Source: DATLNF01 sp046590575
Lineage (GTDB): Bacteria > Actinomycetota > Actinomycetes > BP-191
DNA length: 33,998 nucleotides
Assembly (NCBI GenBank): GCA_046590575.1
Contig: JBKJUS010000175.1
Span: forward strand, 1-33,998
Direction: 5' to 3'
This document shows positions 15,434 to 22,534 of the stretch, one piece after another. The notes beneath the pieces were generated by a model. That model was not told the origin of the DNA, made no database searches, and worked only from the letters and a program-made list of their open reading frames with translations. Made by a program: the position numbers and the translations under genes. Each line of letters starts with the position of its first letter. Within the stretch, counting starts at the first letter, position 1.

Positions 15434-16042
15434 TTACTCAGCACTCTCGACGGGCGCGTCGACAGGCGCGTCGGTGGGCGTTTCGGTCGCAACCTCAGCA
15501 GCCGGAGTGTCCTCAGGAGCGGGCGTCTCTGCCACTGCAGCCTCGGCGGGCTCGGCGGCCGGTGCGTCCGCAACCTCGGCGGCCGGTGCGTCGGCAACCG
15601 GAGCTGCACCAGCCTCGGGGGTCGCGGCGTCGGGAGCGTCAGTCTTCTCAGCCTTGGGGGTCTTGGCCTTCTTCGACGGCTTCTCCTCCGCGAGGTCGGC
15701 CTCCGCGCCGCCCTTGGCGGCAGCTTCGAAGGTAGTCTTCTTGTCGGCCTTTGCCTCCTTGACGAGCATGGGCGGCGGAGCTGGCTCACCCTTGAACTTC
15801 TGCCAGTCGCCGGTCACCCGCAGCAGCGCCTGCACGGCCTCGGTCGGCTGCGCGCCGACACCGAGCCAGTAGGCGGCACGCTCGCCGTCGATCTCGATGA
15901 AGGAGGGGTCCTCCTTCGGGTGGTACTTGCCGATCGTCTCGATCGAGCGACCGTCGCGCTTGGTCCGGCTGTCGGCGATGACGACGCGGTAGTAGGGCGC
16001 GCGCATCTTGCCCAGGCGCATGAGCTTGATCTTGGTGGCCAC
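15434..16042 (-). CDS. rpsP: Small ribosomal subunit protein bS16 with unusually long Ala/Glu/Pro tail
   Basis: 30S ribosomal protein. Residues 1-85 are the complete S16 domain (MATKIKLMRLGKMRAPYYRVV, then DGRSIETIGKYHPKEDPS). A basic linker follows (about 95-130, Lys-rich), then an acidic Ala/Pro/Glu-rich tail to residue 202. Actinobacterial S16 often has an extension, but this is long. The tail holds an exact 8-residue tandem duplication (VADAPAAE twice) encoded by a near-perfect 24-bp repeat. GTG start at 16042 with AAGGAG about 10 nt upstream. Leads the rpsP operon. Confidence 0.95.
   Translation of the reverse strand: MATKIKLMRLGKMRAPYYRVVIADSRTKRDGRSIETIGKYHPKEDPSFIEIDGERAAYWLGVGAQPTEAVQALLRVTGDWQKFKGEPAPPPMLVKEAKADKKTTFEAAAKGGAEADLAEEKPSKKAKTPKAEKTDAPDAATPEAGAAPVADAPAAEVADAPAAEPAEAAVAETPAPEDTPAAEVATETPTDAPVDAPVESAE
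15551..15598. repeat. 24-bp tandem duplication in rpsP tail
   Basis: Two adjacent 24-bp copies (15551-15574 and 15575-15598) differ at one base. They encode VADAPAAE twice in the S16 C-terminal tail. This suggests recent slippage growth of the disordered tail. Confidence 0.8.
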
Positions 16043-16365
16043 GTGCGGAGAGCTCCTTGAGTAGGGGTGGTGCGTCTCGCGCTGAGCGGGTGGGGACCGC
16101 TGCGGCGCGGTGATGCGGGTGCCGCGCGAGGTGGGTAGAGGGCCACGACGTGCGGGACGTGCGAGCGTTCAGTGTGCCAGATGCGACGCCGTACGGCGGA
16201 ATCCGCTCACTGTGCCGACCAACTCGTGCCCTCAAAAGGTTGTGGGGGGGGCGAAAATCCGCCGAGCTGCGGCCTCCGGTGTCATCTATGACACGCCTGA
16301 CCGCAGCTCGGTCGGGGGACGTGGCCGGGGTGGTCAGCGGCCGGGGTGGTCAGCGGCCGGGGTGG
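16043..16365. other. 323-bp ffh-rpsP intergenic region
   Basis: No gene was supported. Contents in transcription order (minus strand): most of a 16-bp tandem repeat next to the ffh stop, a long terminator-like hairpin (16262-16311), an eight-base G run on the plus strand, then about 200 bp that should carry the rpsP promoter and leader. A weak -10-like CACACT lies near 16173, but I could not assign a confident promoter. Confidence 0.5.
16255..16311 (-). terminator. Intrinsic terminator-like hairpin after ffh
   Basis: Arms 16262-16272 (CCGAGCTGCGG) and 16301-16311 (CCGCAGCTCGG) are perfectly complementary over 11 bp. The 28-nt loop contains an inner stem (GTGTCA / TGACAC). On the minus strand the stem is followed by CGGATTTTCG, a short T tract. 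Located 55 nt after the ffh stop and upstream of rpsP. Good structural support; the T tract is weak, as is common in high-GC genomes. Confidence 0.65.
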
Positions 16366-16370
16366 TCAGC
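16323..16370. repeat. Three tandem copies of a 16-bp unit at the ffh 3' end
   Basis: The unit GGCCGGGGTGGTCAGC occurs three times without change at 16323-16338, 16339-16354 and 16355-16370, followed by a degraded fragment (GGCCAGGGCC). The last copy overlaps the ffh stop codon. The length is not a multiple of three, so it would break frame if it grew into the gene. Role unknown. Confidence 0.85.
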
Positions 16371-17883
16371 GGCCAGGGCCGTTGCCGCCGGGGAGCTGGG
16401 GGAAACCGGGCGGGAGCCCCCCCGGGAGGCCCCCCGGGAACCCGCCAGGCGGCAGGCCGGGTGGCCCGGACGGACCGCGCTTGCCCTTCCCTTTCTTGCC
16501 TTTCTTGTTCTTCGGTCGGCGCATGCCCGGCAAGCCCATGCCGCCGGCCATCACCTTCATCATCTTGCGAGCCTCGAAGAAGCGGTCGACGAGCTGGTTG
16601 ACCTCGGTGACGGGTACGCCGGAGCCCTTGGCGATGCGCAGCCGGCGCGAGCCGTTGATCAGCTTGGGGTCGCGGCGCTCCTGCGGAGTCATCGACCGGA
16701 TGATCGCGGCCACCCGGTCGAGGTCGGCGTCGTCGATGGAGTTGAGCTGCTCCTTGATCTGACCCATCCCGGGAAGCATGCCGAGGATCGAGGTGAGCGA
16801 ACCCATCTTCTTGACCTGCAGCATCTGCTCGAGGAAGTCCTCAAGGTCGAAGTCGTCGCCGCCGGTGAGCTTGGCCGCCATCTTCTCGGCCTGACCGGCG
16901 TCGAAGTGCTGCTCGGCCTGCTCGATCAAGGTCATGACGTCACCCATGCCAAGAATGCGCGAGGCCATCCGCTCTGGATGGAAGACGTCGAAGTCCCCGA
17001 GCTTCTCCCCCGTCGACGCGAACATGATCGGCCGCTCGCACACCTGGGCGATCGACAGCGCCGCGCCGCCTCGTGCGTCGCCGTCGAGCTTGGTGAGAAC
17101 TACACCGTCGAAGCCGACGCCTTCGGCGAAGGCGCGAGCCGTCGTGACGGCGTCCTGACCGATCATCGCGTCGACGACGAAGAGGATCTCGTCGGGCTGC
17201 ACGGCGTCGCGGATGGCCGACGCCTGACCCATCATCTCCTCGTCGATGCCCAGCCGACCCGCCGTGTCGACGACGACCACGTCGTAGCCGAGTCGTCTCG
17301 CGTGCTCGACCGAGTCACGGGCGACGCGCACCGGGTCGCCGACCGAGCGGCCCTGCAGCTCGAGAGCACCGCCGTACGCCGCCTCGCTAGCGCCGCGCTC
17401 CGGCGCGAAAACCGCGACGTCGACCTGGCCGGCGACGACCTCGAGCTGGTCGACAGCGTTGGGTCGCTGAAGGTCGCACGCGACGAGCAGTGGCGCGTGA
17501 CCCTTCGCCTTGAGCCATTTACCGAGTTTGCCGGCAGCAGTGGTCTTGCCGGCACCCTGCAGACCGGCGAGCAGGATGACAGTCGGCGGGGTCTTGGCCA
17601 GGCGCAGCGTGCGCGTCTCCCCGCCGAGGATGCCGACCAACTCGTCGTTGACGATCTTGATCACCTGCTGCGCAGGGTTAAGGCTCTGACTGACCTCTGC
17701 TCCGGTGGCCCGCTCCTTCACCGCCGCGGTGAAGGCTTTCACCACTGGCACGGCCACGTCGGCCTCGAGCAACGCGATGCGGATCTCCCGCAACGTCGCG
17801 GCCACGTCCTCCTCGGAGAGACGACCCTTGCCGCGCAGCTTGGTGAAAACCGTCTCGAGCCGGTCGGAGAGTGTGTCGAACAA
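16366..17883 (-). CDS. ffh: Signal recognition particle protein Ffh (SRP54)
   Basis: GTPase that binds signal sequences on nascent chains and delivers ribosomes to FtsY. The 505-residue protein has an N domain (1-85), a G domain with GLQGAGKTT (107-115), DTAGR (206-210) and TKLD (264-267), and a Met-rich M domain (about 305-450; GMGDVM, MLPGMGQ, RRLRIAKGSGV). A basic KNKKGKKGKGKRG patch (458-470) precedes a Pro/Gly repeat tail (471-505), longer than in E. coli. The start is TTG at 17883: a TAG lies four codons upstream in frame and no ATG or GTG lies between. AGGAACAGG precedes it. A terminator-like hairpin follows. Confidence 0.97.
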   Translation of the reverse strand: MFDTLSDRLETVFTKLRGKGRLSEEDVAATLREIRIALLEADVAVPVVKAFTAAVKERATGAEVSQSLNPAQQVIKIVNDELVGILGGETRTLRLAKTPPTVILLAGLQGAGKTTAAGKLGKWLKAKGHAPLLVACDLQRPNAVDQLEVVAGQVDVAVFAPERGASEAAYGGALELQGRSVGDPVRVARDSVEHARRLGYDVVVVDTAGRLGIDEEMMGQASAIRDAVQPDEILFVVDAMIGQDAVTTARAFAEGVGFDGVVLTKLDGDARGGAALSIAQVCERPIMFASTGEKLGDFDVFHPERMASRILGMGDVMTLIEQAEQHFDAGQAEKMAAKLTGGDDFDLEDFLEQMLQVKKMGSLTSILGMLPGMGQIKEQLNSIDDADLDRVAAIIRSMTPQERRDPKLINGSRRLRIAKGSGVPVTEVNQLVDRFFEARKMMKVMAGGMGLPGMRRPKNKKGKKGKGKRGPSGPPGLPPGGFPGGLPGGLPPGFPQLPGGNGPGR

Positions 17884-17999
17884 GACCTGTTCCTATCGTG
17901 GACGAACCCGGGAAACTCGTTGACCCCACAGGGATGCACAGCGTATGCGCTGTTCCGCTGGCCGGCTTCGGCGTACTCCCCGGCTTGGCAAACCCTCGG

Positions 18000-19553
18000 C
18001 TACTCCCCCAGGAGCTCCCGGGGCAGCACCTTGCCGGCGGCGTTGCGCGGCAGCGCTTCGACGAAGACGACGTCGCGCGGCACCTTGTGCCGGGCCAGCT
18101 CCCGGCGGACGAGGTCGCGCACGTCGTCTGCGCTCATCACCACTCCTGGTCGGCGTACGACGACGGCACGCAGCCGCTGCCCGAAGTCGTCATCCGGCAC
18201 GCCGACAACTGCTGCCTCGACGATGTCGGGATGCGCCGACAGGAGGTCCTCGACCTCACCTGGGTACACGTTCTCGCCACCGGAGACCACCATGTCGTCC
18301 GCCCGGCCGACGACGAAGAGTCGACCGGCGTCGTCCAGTCGGCCGAGGTCGCCGGTCACCTGCACGTCGCCGTCGTGACGGGTGCGGGAGCCGTCCGTGT
18401 ACGCCGCCACGGCGACCTGAGTGCACACGCCAATCCGGCCGACTTCGCCGGTCGACACGCCGCGTCCCAGGTCGTCGACGAGCCGCAGAGTCACGCCGGG
18501 CACCGGCCGTCCCGCCGTACCGGGCGCGGACCGGAGGTCCTGCGGTCCGGCGACGGTGATCCAGCCGGCCTCGGTGGAGCCGTAGAGGTTGAAGGTGTCG
18601 CCGAACCGCTCGAGACAGCGTTCCGCAAGCGAAGCCGACAGCGGCGACCCGCTCAGGATGACCGCACGCAGCCCCGGCAAGTCGGCCGGGTAGTCGAGCA
18701 AGCGCTGCACGACCGCGGGAACCGTGACCAGCACCTCGACGCCGTCAGCGCGCATGCGCGTGGCCAGCCGCTCGGCGTCGGTGCTCCGGTCGAGGATGCA
18801 GGTCGCGCCCAGGGCGAGCCCGACTGAGAAGTGCGCCCAGCCCCAGGCGTGGAAGAGCGGCGCCACCACCAGGGTGCGCTGGCCGGCGCGGAGCGGCAGC
18901 GTCTCGATCAGGTTGACCATCGCGGCCGCGGCGCTCGAGGTCTCCCGGGAAGCACCCTTGGGTCGCCCACTCGTGCCGGACGTGAGGATGATGTGGCGAC
19001 CGACTCGGGTGGCCTTCGGCGGACGAACCGGCATCGAGGTGGCCGCCTCGGCAAGCAGTGCTGCCACATCCACCCGCACCGCGGCAGCTGCCGACGCGGC
19101 GACCGACAAGTCGGCGTCGTACACGAGCACCGCCACCTGCTCCCGCTCGACGCAGTCGGCCAGCTGGGGTCCGGCGAATCCCGTGTTGAGGTAGACCACA
19201 TCAGCACCGAGGCGCCCTGCAGCAACCATCGCGGCGACGAAGCCGCGGTGGTTGCGACACAGGATCCCCACGGATGCCCGAGGGCCCGCGCCTCGTTGGG
19301 CGAGAGCGATGGCGACCGCGTCGACGAGGCGGTCGAGCTCGGCATAGGTGAGCGTGCCATCGTCGTCCACGACGGCTGGTCGGTCGGCGTGCAGCGCAGC
19401 GCCGGAGGCGACACCGGCCGCGAGGCCGAACCCGTACCGACGCAGCGCGGCCGCCGCGCCCACGAGCCGGTCCGGTCGCGCCGGCCGGATGACGCCGGCC
19501 CGAGCGAGGACGGCCACGGTGTGCCATGCGTGCTTTCCAGGGAATCCGACCAC
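18000..19553 (-). CDS. Acyl-CoA synthetase / AMP-dependent ligase
   Basis: Member of the ANL superfamily, activating a carboxylic acid (probably a fatty acid) via acyl-AMP to acyl-CoA. From the chosen GTG the protein has 517 residues: P-loop TSGTSGRPKG (191-200), YGSTEAG (324-330), TGDLG (400-404), the hinge region GRADDMVVSGGENVYP, and catalytic Lys K508 in RNAAGKVLP. The frame is open further up to 19739, but that would overlap the LuxR gene by about 135 bp, so GTG 19553 is preferred; no clear Shine-Dalgarno. It follows the regulator by 50 bp, so it may be co-transcribed. Substrate cannot be told from sequence. Confidence 0.85.
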   Translation of the reverse strand: MVGFPGKHAWHTVAVLARAGVIRPARPDRLVGAAAALRRYGFGLAAGVASGAALHADRPAVVDDDGTLTYAELDRLVDAVAIALAQRGAGPRASVGILCRNHRGFVAAMVAAGRLGADVVYLNTGFAGPQLADCVEREQVAVLVYDADLSVAASAAAAVRVDVAALLAEAATSMPVRPPKATRVGRHIILTSGTSGRPKGASRETSSAAAAMVNLIETLPLRAGQRTLVVAPLFHAWGWAHFSVGLALGATCILDRSTDAERLATRMRADGVEVLVTVPAVVQRLLDYPADLPGLRAVILSGSPLSASLAERCLERFGDTFNLYGSTEAGWITVAGPQDLRSAPGTAGRPVPGVTLRLVDDLGRGVSTGEVGRIGVCTQVAVAAYTDGSRTRHDGDVQVTGDLGRLDDAGRLFVVGRADDMVVSGGENVYPGEVEDLLSAHPDIVEAAVVGVPDDDFGQRLRAVVVRRPGVVMSADDVRDLVRRELARHKVPRDVVFVEALPRNAAGKVLPRELLGE

Positions 19554-19603
19554 CGCGGCACCGTATCGGGCGGCGAACCGAACGGTGCAGGACGGGGTAC
19601 CCG

Positions 19604-21241
19604 CTAGCGACGAGACATAGGTGGCGGTACGACGATGTGGTGCTCGAACGCGAACGCCGTGGCTGCCGACCTCGTCGCCACGCCGATCTTGCCGAAGATG
19701 TTCGACAGGTGCCGGGAGACCGTCTTGGTGCTGAGACACAGATCGCCGGCAATGTCTCTGTTGGTGTGGCCGGCGGCTACGAGGCGCAGCACTTGAGCCT
19801 CTCGCTCGGTCAGGCCGGCCGGCAGGGTCGGCTGGTCGAACTGATGGACCGGTAGGTCGGCGACCCGTACGCCGAGTTGGGCGAAAATCACCTCGGCGGC
19901 AGCGAACGACGCAGCGGCGTCTTCATCCTCACCGAGGTCACGCAATGACTGCCCAAGGATCGTCCGCGACGTCGCCACCTCGTAGGGGACGTCGAGCTCC
20001 TGCCAGTGGGCCAAGGCTCGCCGGATGGACGCGCCGGCCGCCGCTGGCTCCCCCAAGGCGAGGTGGAGTCGCGCTCGCGCGGTCAGCGCTGCGGCGAGCA
20101 GCACCACCGCATCGACGTCTCGCGCAATCGATTCGAGCTCTTCGACGGCAGCCGATGCGGCCGCCACATCTCCTGCCGCCACGGCGATCTGCGCCCGAGC
20201 GGGCAGAAGCCGAGCCCGCATCAGCCGATTCCAGGGCTGGTCGTCGAGTGCTTGGCTGATGGTGCTCGTCGCCTCGTCGATCCGTCCCTGCGCCAGGCGC
20301 AAGAGAGCTACGCCGGGGAAAGCGCGTCCGCACAGCTCCTCGGCTCGACGGAAGGCCGCTTCCGCGCCGTCGAGATCCCCAAGACGGCGCCTGATGTCGC
20401 CGACCTCGGCGTGGGCCGCGCCGGCGTTGGGCACATGGCTGCCGGCGAGCTCGACGCAGGCCTGCTCGGCCTGCCGGGCGGCCTCGGCGAGTTCCCCCCG
20501 CCAACCCAGCGCGGCCGCTCGGTGGACCCGGCAGATGCCGGGGAAAATGCCGAACGGATGCCGCTGGGCCCACCGCGACGTCGCCTCTGTCCACTCGGCC
20601 GCCCGGCGCAGATCGCCGAGCTCCTCGCATGCCCCGATGAGGCTGCAGTAGACCTTGCCGGTGGAGTAGGGGCCGAGCCGGCCCTCTACGGCGAAGAGCA
20701 TCGCCTCATCCAAGTGGGCCATGCCATCGGCGGGCTCACCTTGGGAGATCAGCACCCGACCCAGGGTCTGCAGGGCTTCGGCCTCGAGATCGACGGATCG
20801 AAGCCGACGGCCGAGGTCAATGCAGGTTCGGGCGAGGGTTGCGGCTCGCCCGAGATCACCCGCGCCGTGCGCGCACTCCGACTCGCGCAGGAGCATGGCG
20901 CCGTACTCCTGGCAGTCCTTGTCCTCCGCGAGCGCACGGCGGGCCCGACGCAGCCAGCCCGATCCGATCGCCGGACGGGCGCGCATGCCGTAGTGCTCGT
21001 AGAGCCACACAGCGCACTGGCCCGCCGCGCGGCGGTCGCCCGCCTCGTCGTAGAGCTGGTAGGCCCGTTCGCGCGCAGCGATGCACTCGTCCAGGCGGCC
21101 GAGCCACCACGCAGCCTCGGCCGCGACGTCGAGACGCTCAGCCTCCGTGCCGTCTTCGGCGACGAGCGCGGCGTCGTACGCCGTCTGCCAGTCGTGCCGC
21201 CCCCGCGCCGCCTTCGCGACGACCAGGCTGTGACCTCCCAC
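19604..21241 (-). CDS. LuxR-family transcriptional regulator with TPR-like N-terminal region
   Basis: A 545-residue regulator. Residues about 1-470 are Ala/Leu-rich helical repeats resembling TPRs (many A-[LA]-x-LG-xx-L units), with no Walker A, so it is not a LAL ATPase. The C-terminal LuxR/GerE helix-turn-helix (LTEREAQVLRLVAAGHTNRDIA...LSTKTVSRHLSNIFGKIG, about 477-520) is clear. I chose GTG 21241 because AAAGGGG lies just upstream; a TTG at 21265 is also in frame. It starts 25 bp after the cupin gene, so cupin and regulator likely form one transcript. Target genes unknown; neighbours are obvious candidates. Confidence 0.85.
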   Translation of the reverse strand: MGGHSLVVAKAARGRHDWQTAYDAALVAEDGTEAERLDVAAEAAWWLGRLDECIAARERAYQLYDEAGDRRAAGQCAVWLYEHYGMRARPAIGSGWLRRARRALAEDKDCQEYGAMLLRESECAHGAGDLGRAATLARTCIDLGRRLRSVDLEAEALQTLGRVLISQGEPADGMAHLDEAMLFAVEGRLGPYSTGKVYCSLIGACEELGDLRRAAEWTEATSRWAQRHPFGIFPGICRVHRAAALGWRGELAEAARQAEQACVELAGSHVPNAGAAHAEVGDIRRRLGDLDGAEAAFRRAEELCGRAFPGVALLRLAQGRIDEATSTISQALDDQPWNRLMRARLLPARAQIAVAAGDVAAASAAVEELESIARDVDAVVLLAAALTARARLHLALGEPAAAGASIRRALAHWQELDVPYEVATSRTILGQSLRDLGEDEDAAASFAAAEVIFAQLGVRVADLPVHQFDQPTLPAGLTEREAQVLRLVAAGHTNRDIAGDLCLSTKTVSRHLSNIFGKIGVATRSAATAFAFEHHIVVPPPMSRR

Positions 21242-21247
21242 GGCGTT

Positions 21248-21254
21248 CCCCTTT
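21248..21254 (-). promoter_or_regulatory. Shine-Dalgarno AAAGGGG for the LuxR gene
   Basis: AAAGGGG on the minus strand, 6 nt before the GTG at 21241. It decides between this start and the TTG at 21265, which lacks a recognisable site. Confidence 0.5.
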
Positions 21255-21266
21255 GCCGTGACCAAC

Positions 21267-21638
21267 CTAGGGGACGAGGGCGAGCCGGGACGCGATGTTC
21301 TCGAGGACGGGCCGGATCTCCGCCGCCGGACTGAACTCCAGGAACGTCACGCCCTCGTCCGTCCTACCCGTGTGACCCCCGGGCCAGTAGTAAAGGTCTC
21401 CGGCCGCGCTCGTCTCCTCGGTGCCGTCGGCGTACCTGATGTGGATCGACCCGCTCAGGATATAACCCCAGTGCGGGCACTGGCAGAGGTCGTCCTTCAA
21501 CCCCACGAGGAGTGGGGCGAAGTCGACGCCAGGCGGCAGTTCGATGGAGCGGACCAGCTGCCCGCCCCAGTCGATGCCCCTCGTCTCGATGCCGTCGAGT
21601 GCCATCTCGATCGGGATGTCCGTGACCTGTGCTCGCAT
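21267..21638 (-). CDS. Small cupin-domain protein
   Basis: A 123-residue protein with a single cupin-like barrel: CPHWGYILSGSIHIRYADG (54-72) as motif 1, then DLYYWPGGHTGRTDEGVTFLEFSP (81-104) as motif 2. Possible metal ligands are H56 and H89, with C52/C54 nearby; the set is reduced compared with classical cupins. The ATG at 21638 is preceded by GGAGG (21649-21645) at 6-nt spacing, so the long upstream open frame is not used. First gene of a probable cupin-luxR-ligase operon, divergent from the TIGR03086 gene. Might be a ligand sensor or small-molecule enzyme; function unknown. Confidence 0.8.
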   Translation of the reverse strand: MRAQVTDIPIEMALDGIETRGIDWGGQLVRSIELPPGVDFAPLLVGLKDDLCQCPHWGYILSGSIHIRYADGTEETSAAGDLYYWPGGHTGRTDEGVTFLEFSPAAEIRPVLENIASRLALVP

Positions 21639-21965
21639 GGTGTGCCTCCAGTGACGCCGGGACCACCCCGGTCGGCGCCGATCGTCTGGCACGGTGGCCG
21701 CACCCCGCATCGGGCGGATCGTCCATTCCGCCCGCGGTACGAGATCGCGAAGGTGGGGTGTTCGCCCCACTGACTCTCGCAACTTTGGGGTCTTCGGCCG
21801 ATGGCGTCGTCGTAGCCTGTCAGCGACGATGCAGCCATGACAGGTGCTGAGCTCCCTTCCGCTGCTGGCTCCCCCGACATCGCCCGGCTCATCGAGCTCG
21901 GACGGGACCGGGAAGCAGCCGAGCTCGGCGCCGCCCGACGACCCCGACACATCGAAGGAGAGCTC
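21639..21965. other. 327-bp divergent intergenic region (cupin / TIGR03086)
   Basis: No gene was supported. It should hold both divergent promoters. One inverted repeat is visible: GTGGGG (21753-21758), 6-nt loop, CCCCAC (21765-21770). An upstream in-frame ATG at 21837 could extend the TIGR03086 gene by 43 codons but has no ribosome-binding site. No convincing -10/-35 pair was found. Confidence 0.5.
21955..21961 (+). promoter_or_regulatory. Shine-Dalgarno AAGGAGA for the TIGR03086 gene
   Basis: AAGGAGA ends 4 nt before the ATG at 21966. It decides this start over the in-frame ATG at 21837. Confidence 0.65.
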
Positions 21966-22526
21966 ATGAACCCGCTCGACCAGTTCGACCAGCTGGGTCC
22001 GGCGCTCGGAGCGGTCATGGCGACCATTACCCCTGACCAGCTGAGTCGGACCACGCCATGTCACCAGCTCTCCGTCGGCGGCATCGTCGAGCACATGCTC
22101 GCCGGAGCCACCGGCTTCGCCGCGGCGTTCCGGGGCGTCGAGGCGAGCGAAGCTGCGGTGCCGCCGACCGAAGATGAGCTGCTCGCGCTCATCGGTCCGG
22201 CGCTCGGGGAGCTCGGCGCGGCGATGCACTCACCGGGCGCGCTCGAGCGGACCATCGTGGCGCCCTTCGGTGTCGTCCCCGGAGATACCTTTGCCCGCTT
22301 TGTCGTGCTGGATGGCCTCGTGCACGGCTGGGATCTCTCCGTCGCCACCGGGCAGCCCTACGACCCGCCAGCGGACGTGATCGCCGCTGTGCGCGATTTT
22401 GCCCAGGAGGCTCTGGCCGGCCTGCGCGATGGCGACACCTTCGCCGCCGCGGTCGAGCCACCGGCCGGGGCTACGCCGATCGAGCGGCTAGCTGCCTTCA
22501 CCGGCCGCACAGTGCCCGTCGCGTAG
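21966..22526 (+). CDS. TIGR03086-type DinB-like metal-binding protein
   Basis: A 186-residue protein of the DinB/mycothiol-dependent maleylpyruvate isomerase-like superfamily. Features: SRTTPCHQLSVGGIVEHMLAGA (28-49) with probable metal ligand H43, and FVVLDGLVHGWDLSVATGQP (112-131) with D116 and H120 matching the E-xxx-H pair of the superfamily (Asp in place of Glu). Members often use mycothiol or act as metal-dependent transferases; the substrate is unknown. Only one of two plus-strand genes in the window. Divergent from the cupin operon and convergent with the SDR gene, 8 bp between stops. Confidence 0.82.
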   Translation: MNPLDQFDQLGPALGAVMATITPDQLSRTTPCHQLSVGGIVEHMLAGATGFAAAFRGVEASEAAVPPTEDELLALIGPALGELGAAMHSPGALERTIVAPFGVVPGDTFARFVVLDGLVHGWDLSVATGQPYDPPADVIAAVRDFAQEALAGLRDGDTFAAAVEPPAGATPIERLAAFTGRTVPVA

Positions 22527-22534
22527 CCCTCGGG

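Noticed and set aside
14343..15872. A 509-codon plus-strand frame opposite trmD-rimM-khpA-rpsP, with Ala/Ser/Gly repeats
   Set aside because: The repeats mirror the rpsP tail repeats, and four conserved genes occupy the other strand.
16150..18378. A 742-codon open frame on the plus strand opposite ffh and the acyl-CoA ligase
   Set aside because: It is antisense to two securely identified genes, and its product is Arg/Asp/His/Leu-rich without any family motif. Long antisense frames are expected in high-GC coding DNA.
19554..19739. Upstream extension of the acyl-CoA ligase
   Set aside because: It overlaps the LuxR helix-turn-helix coding region and adds no ligase-like sequence.
21837..21965. 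Earlier ATG for the TIGR03086 gene
   Set aside because: No ribosome-binding site, the added residues are not family-like, and AAGGAGA marks 21966.
21639..22229. Upstream extension of the cupin frame
   Set aside because: It runs antisense to the TIGR03086 gene, and a strong GGAGG sits before the ATG at 21638.
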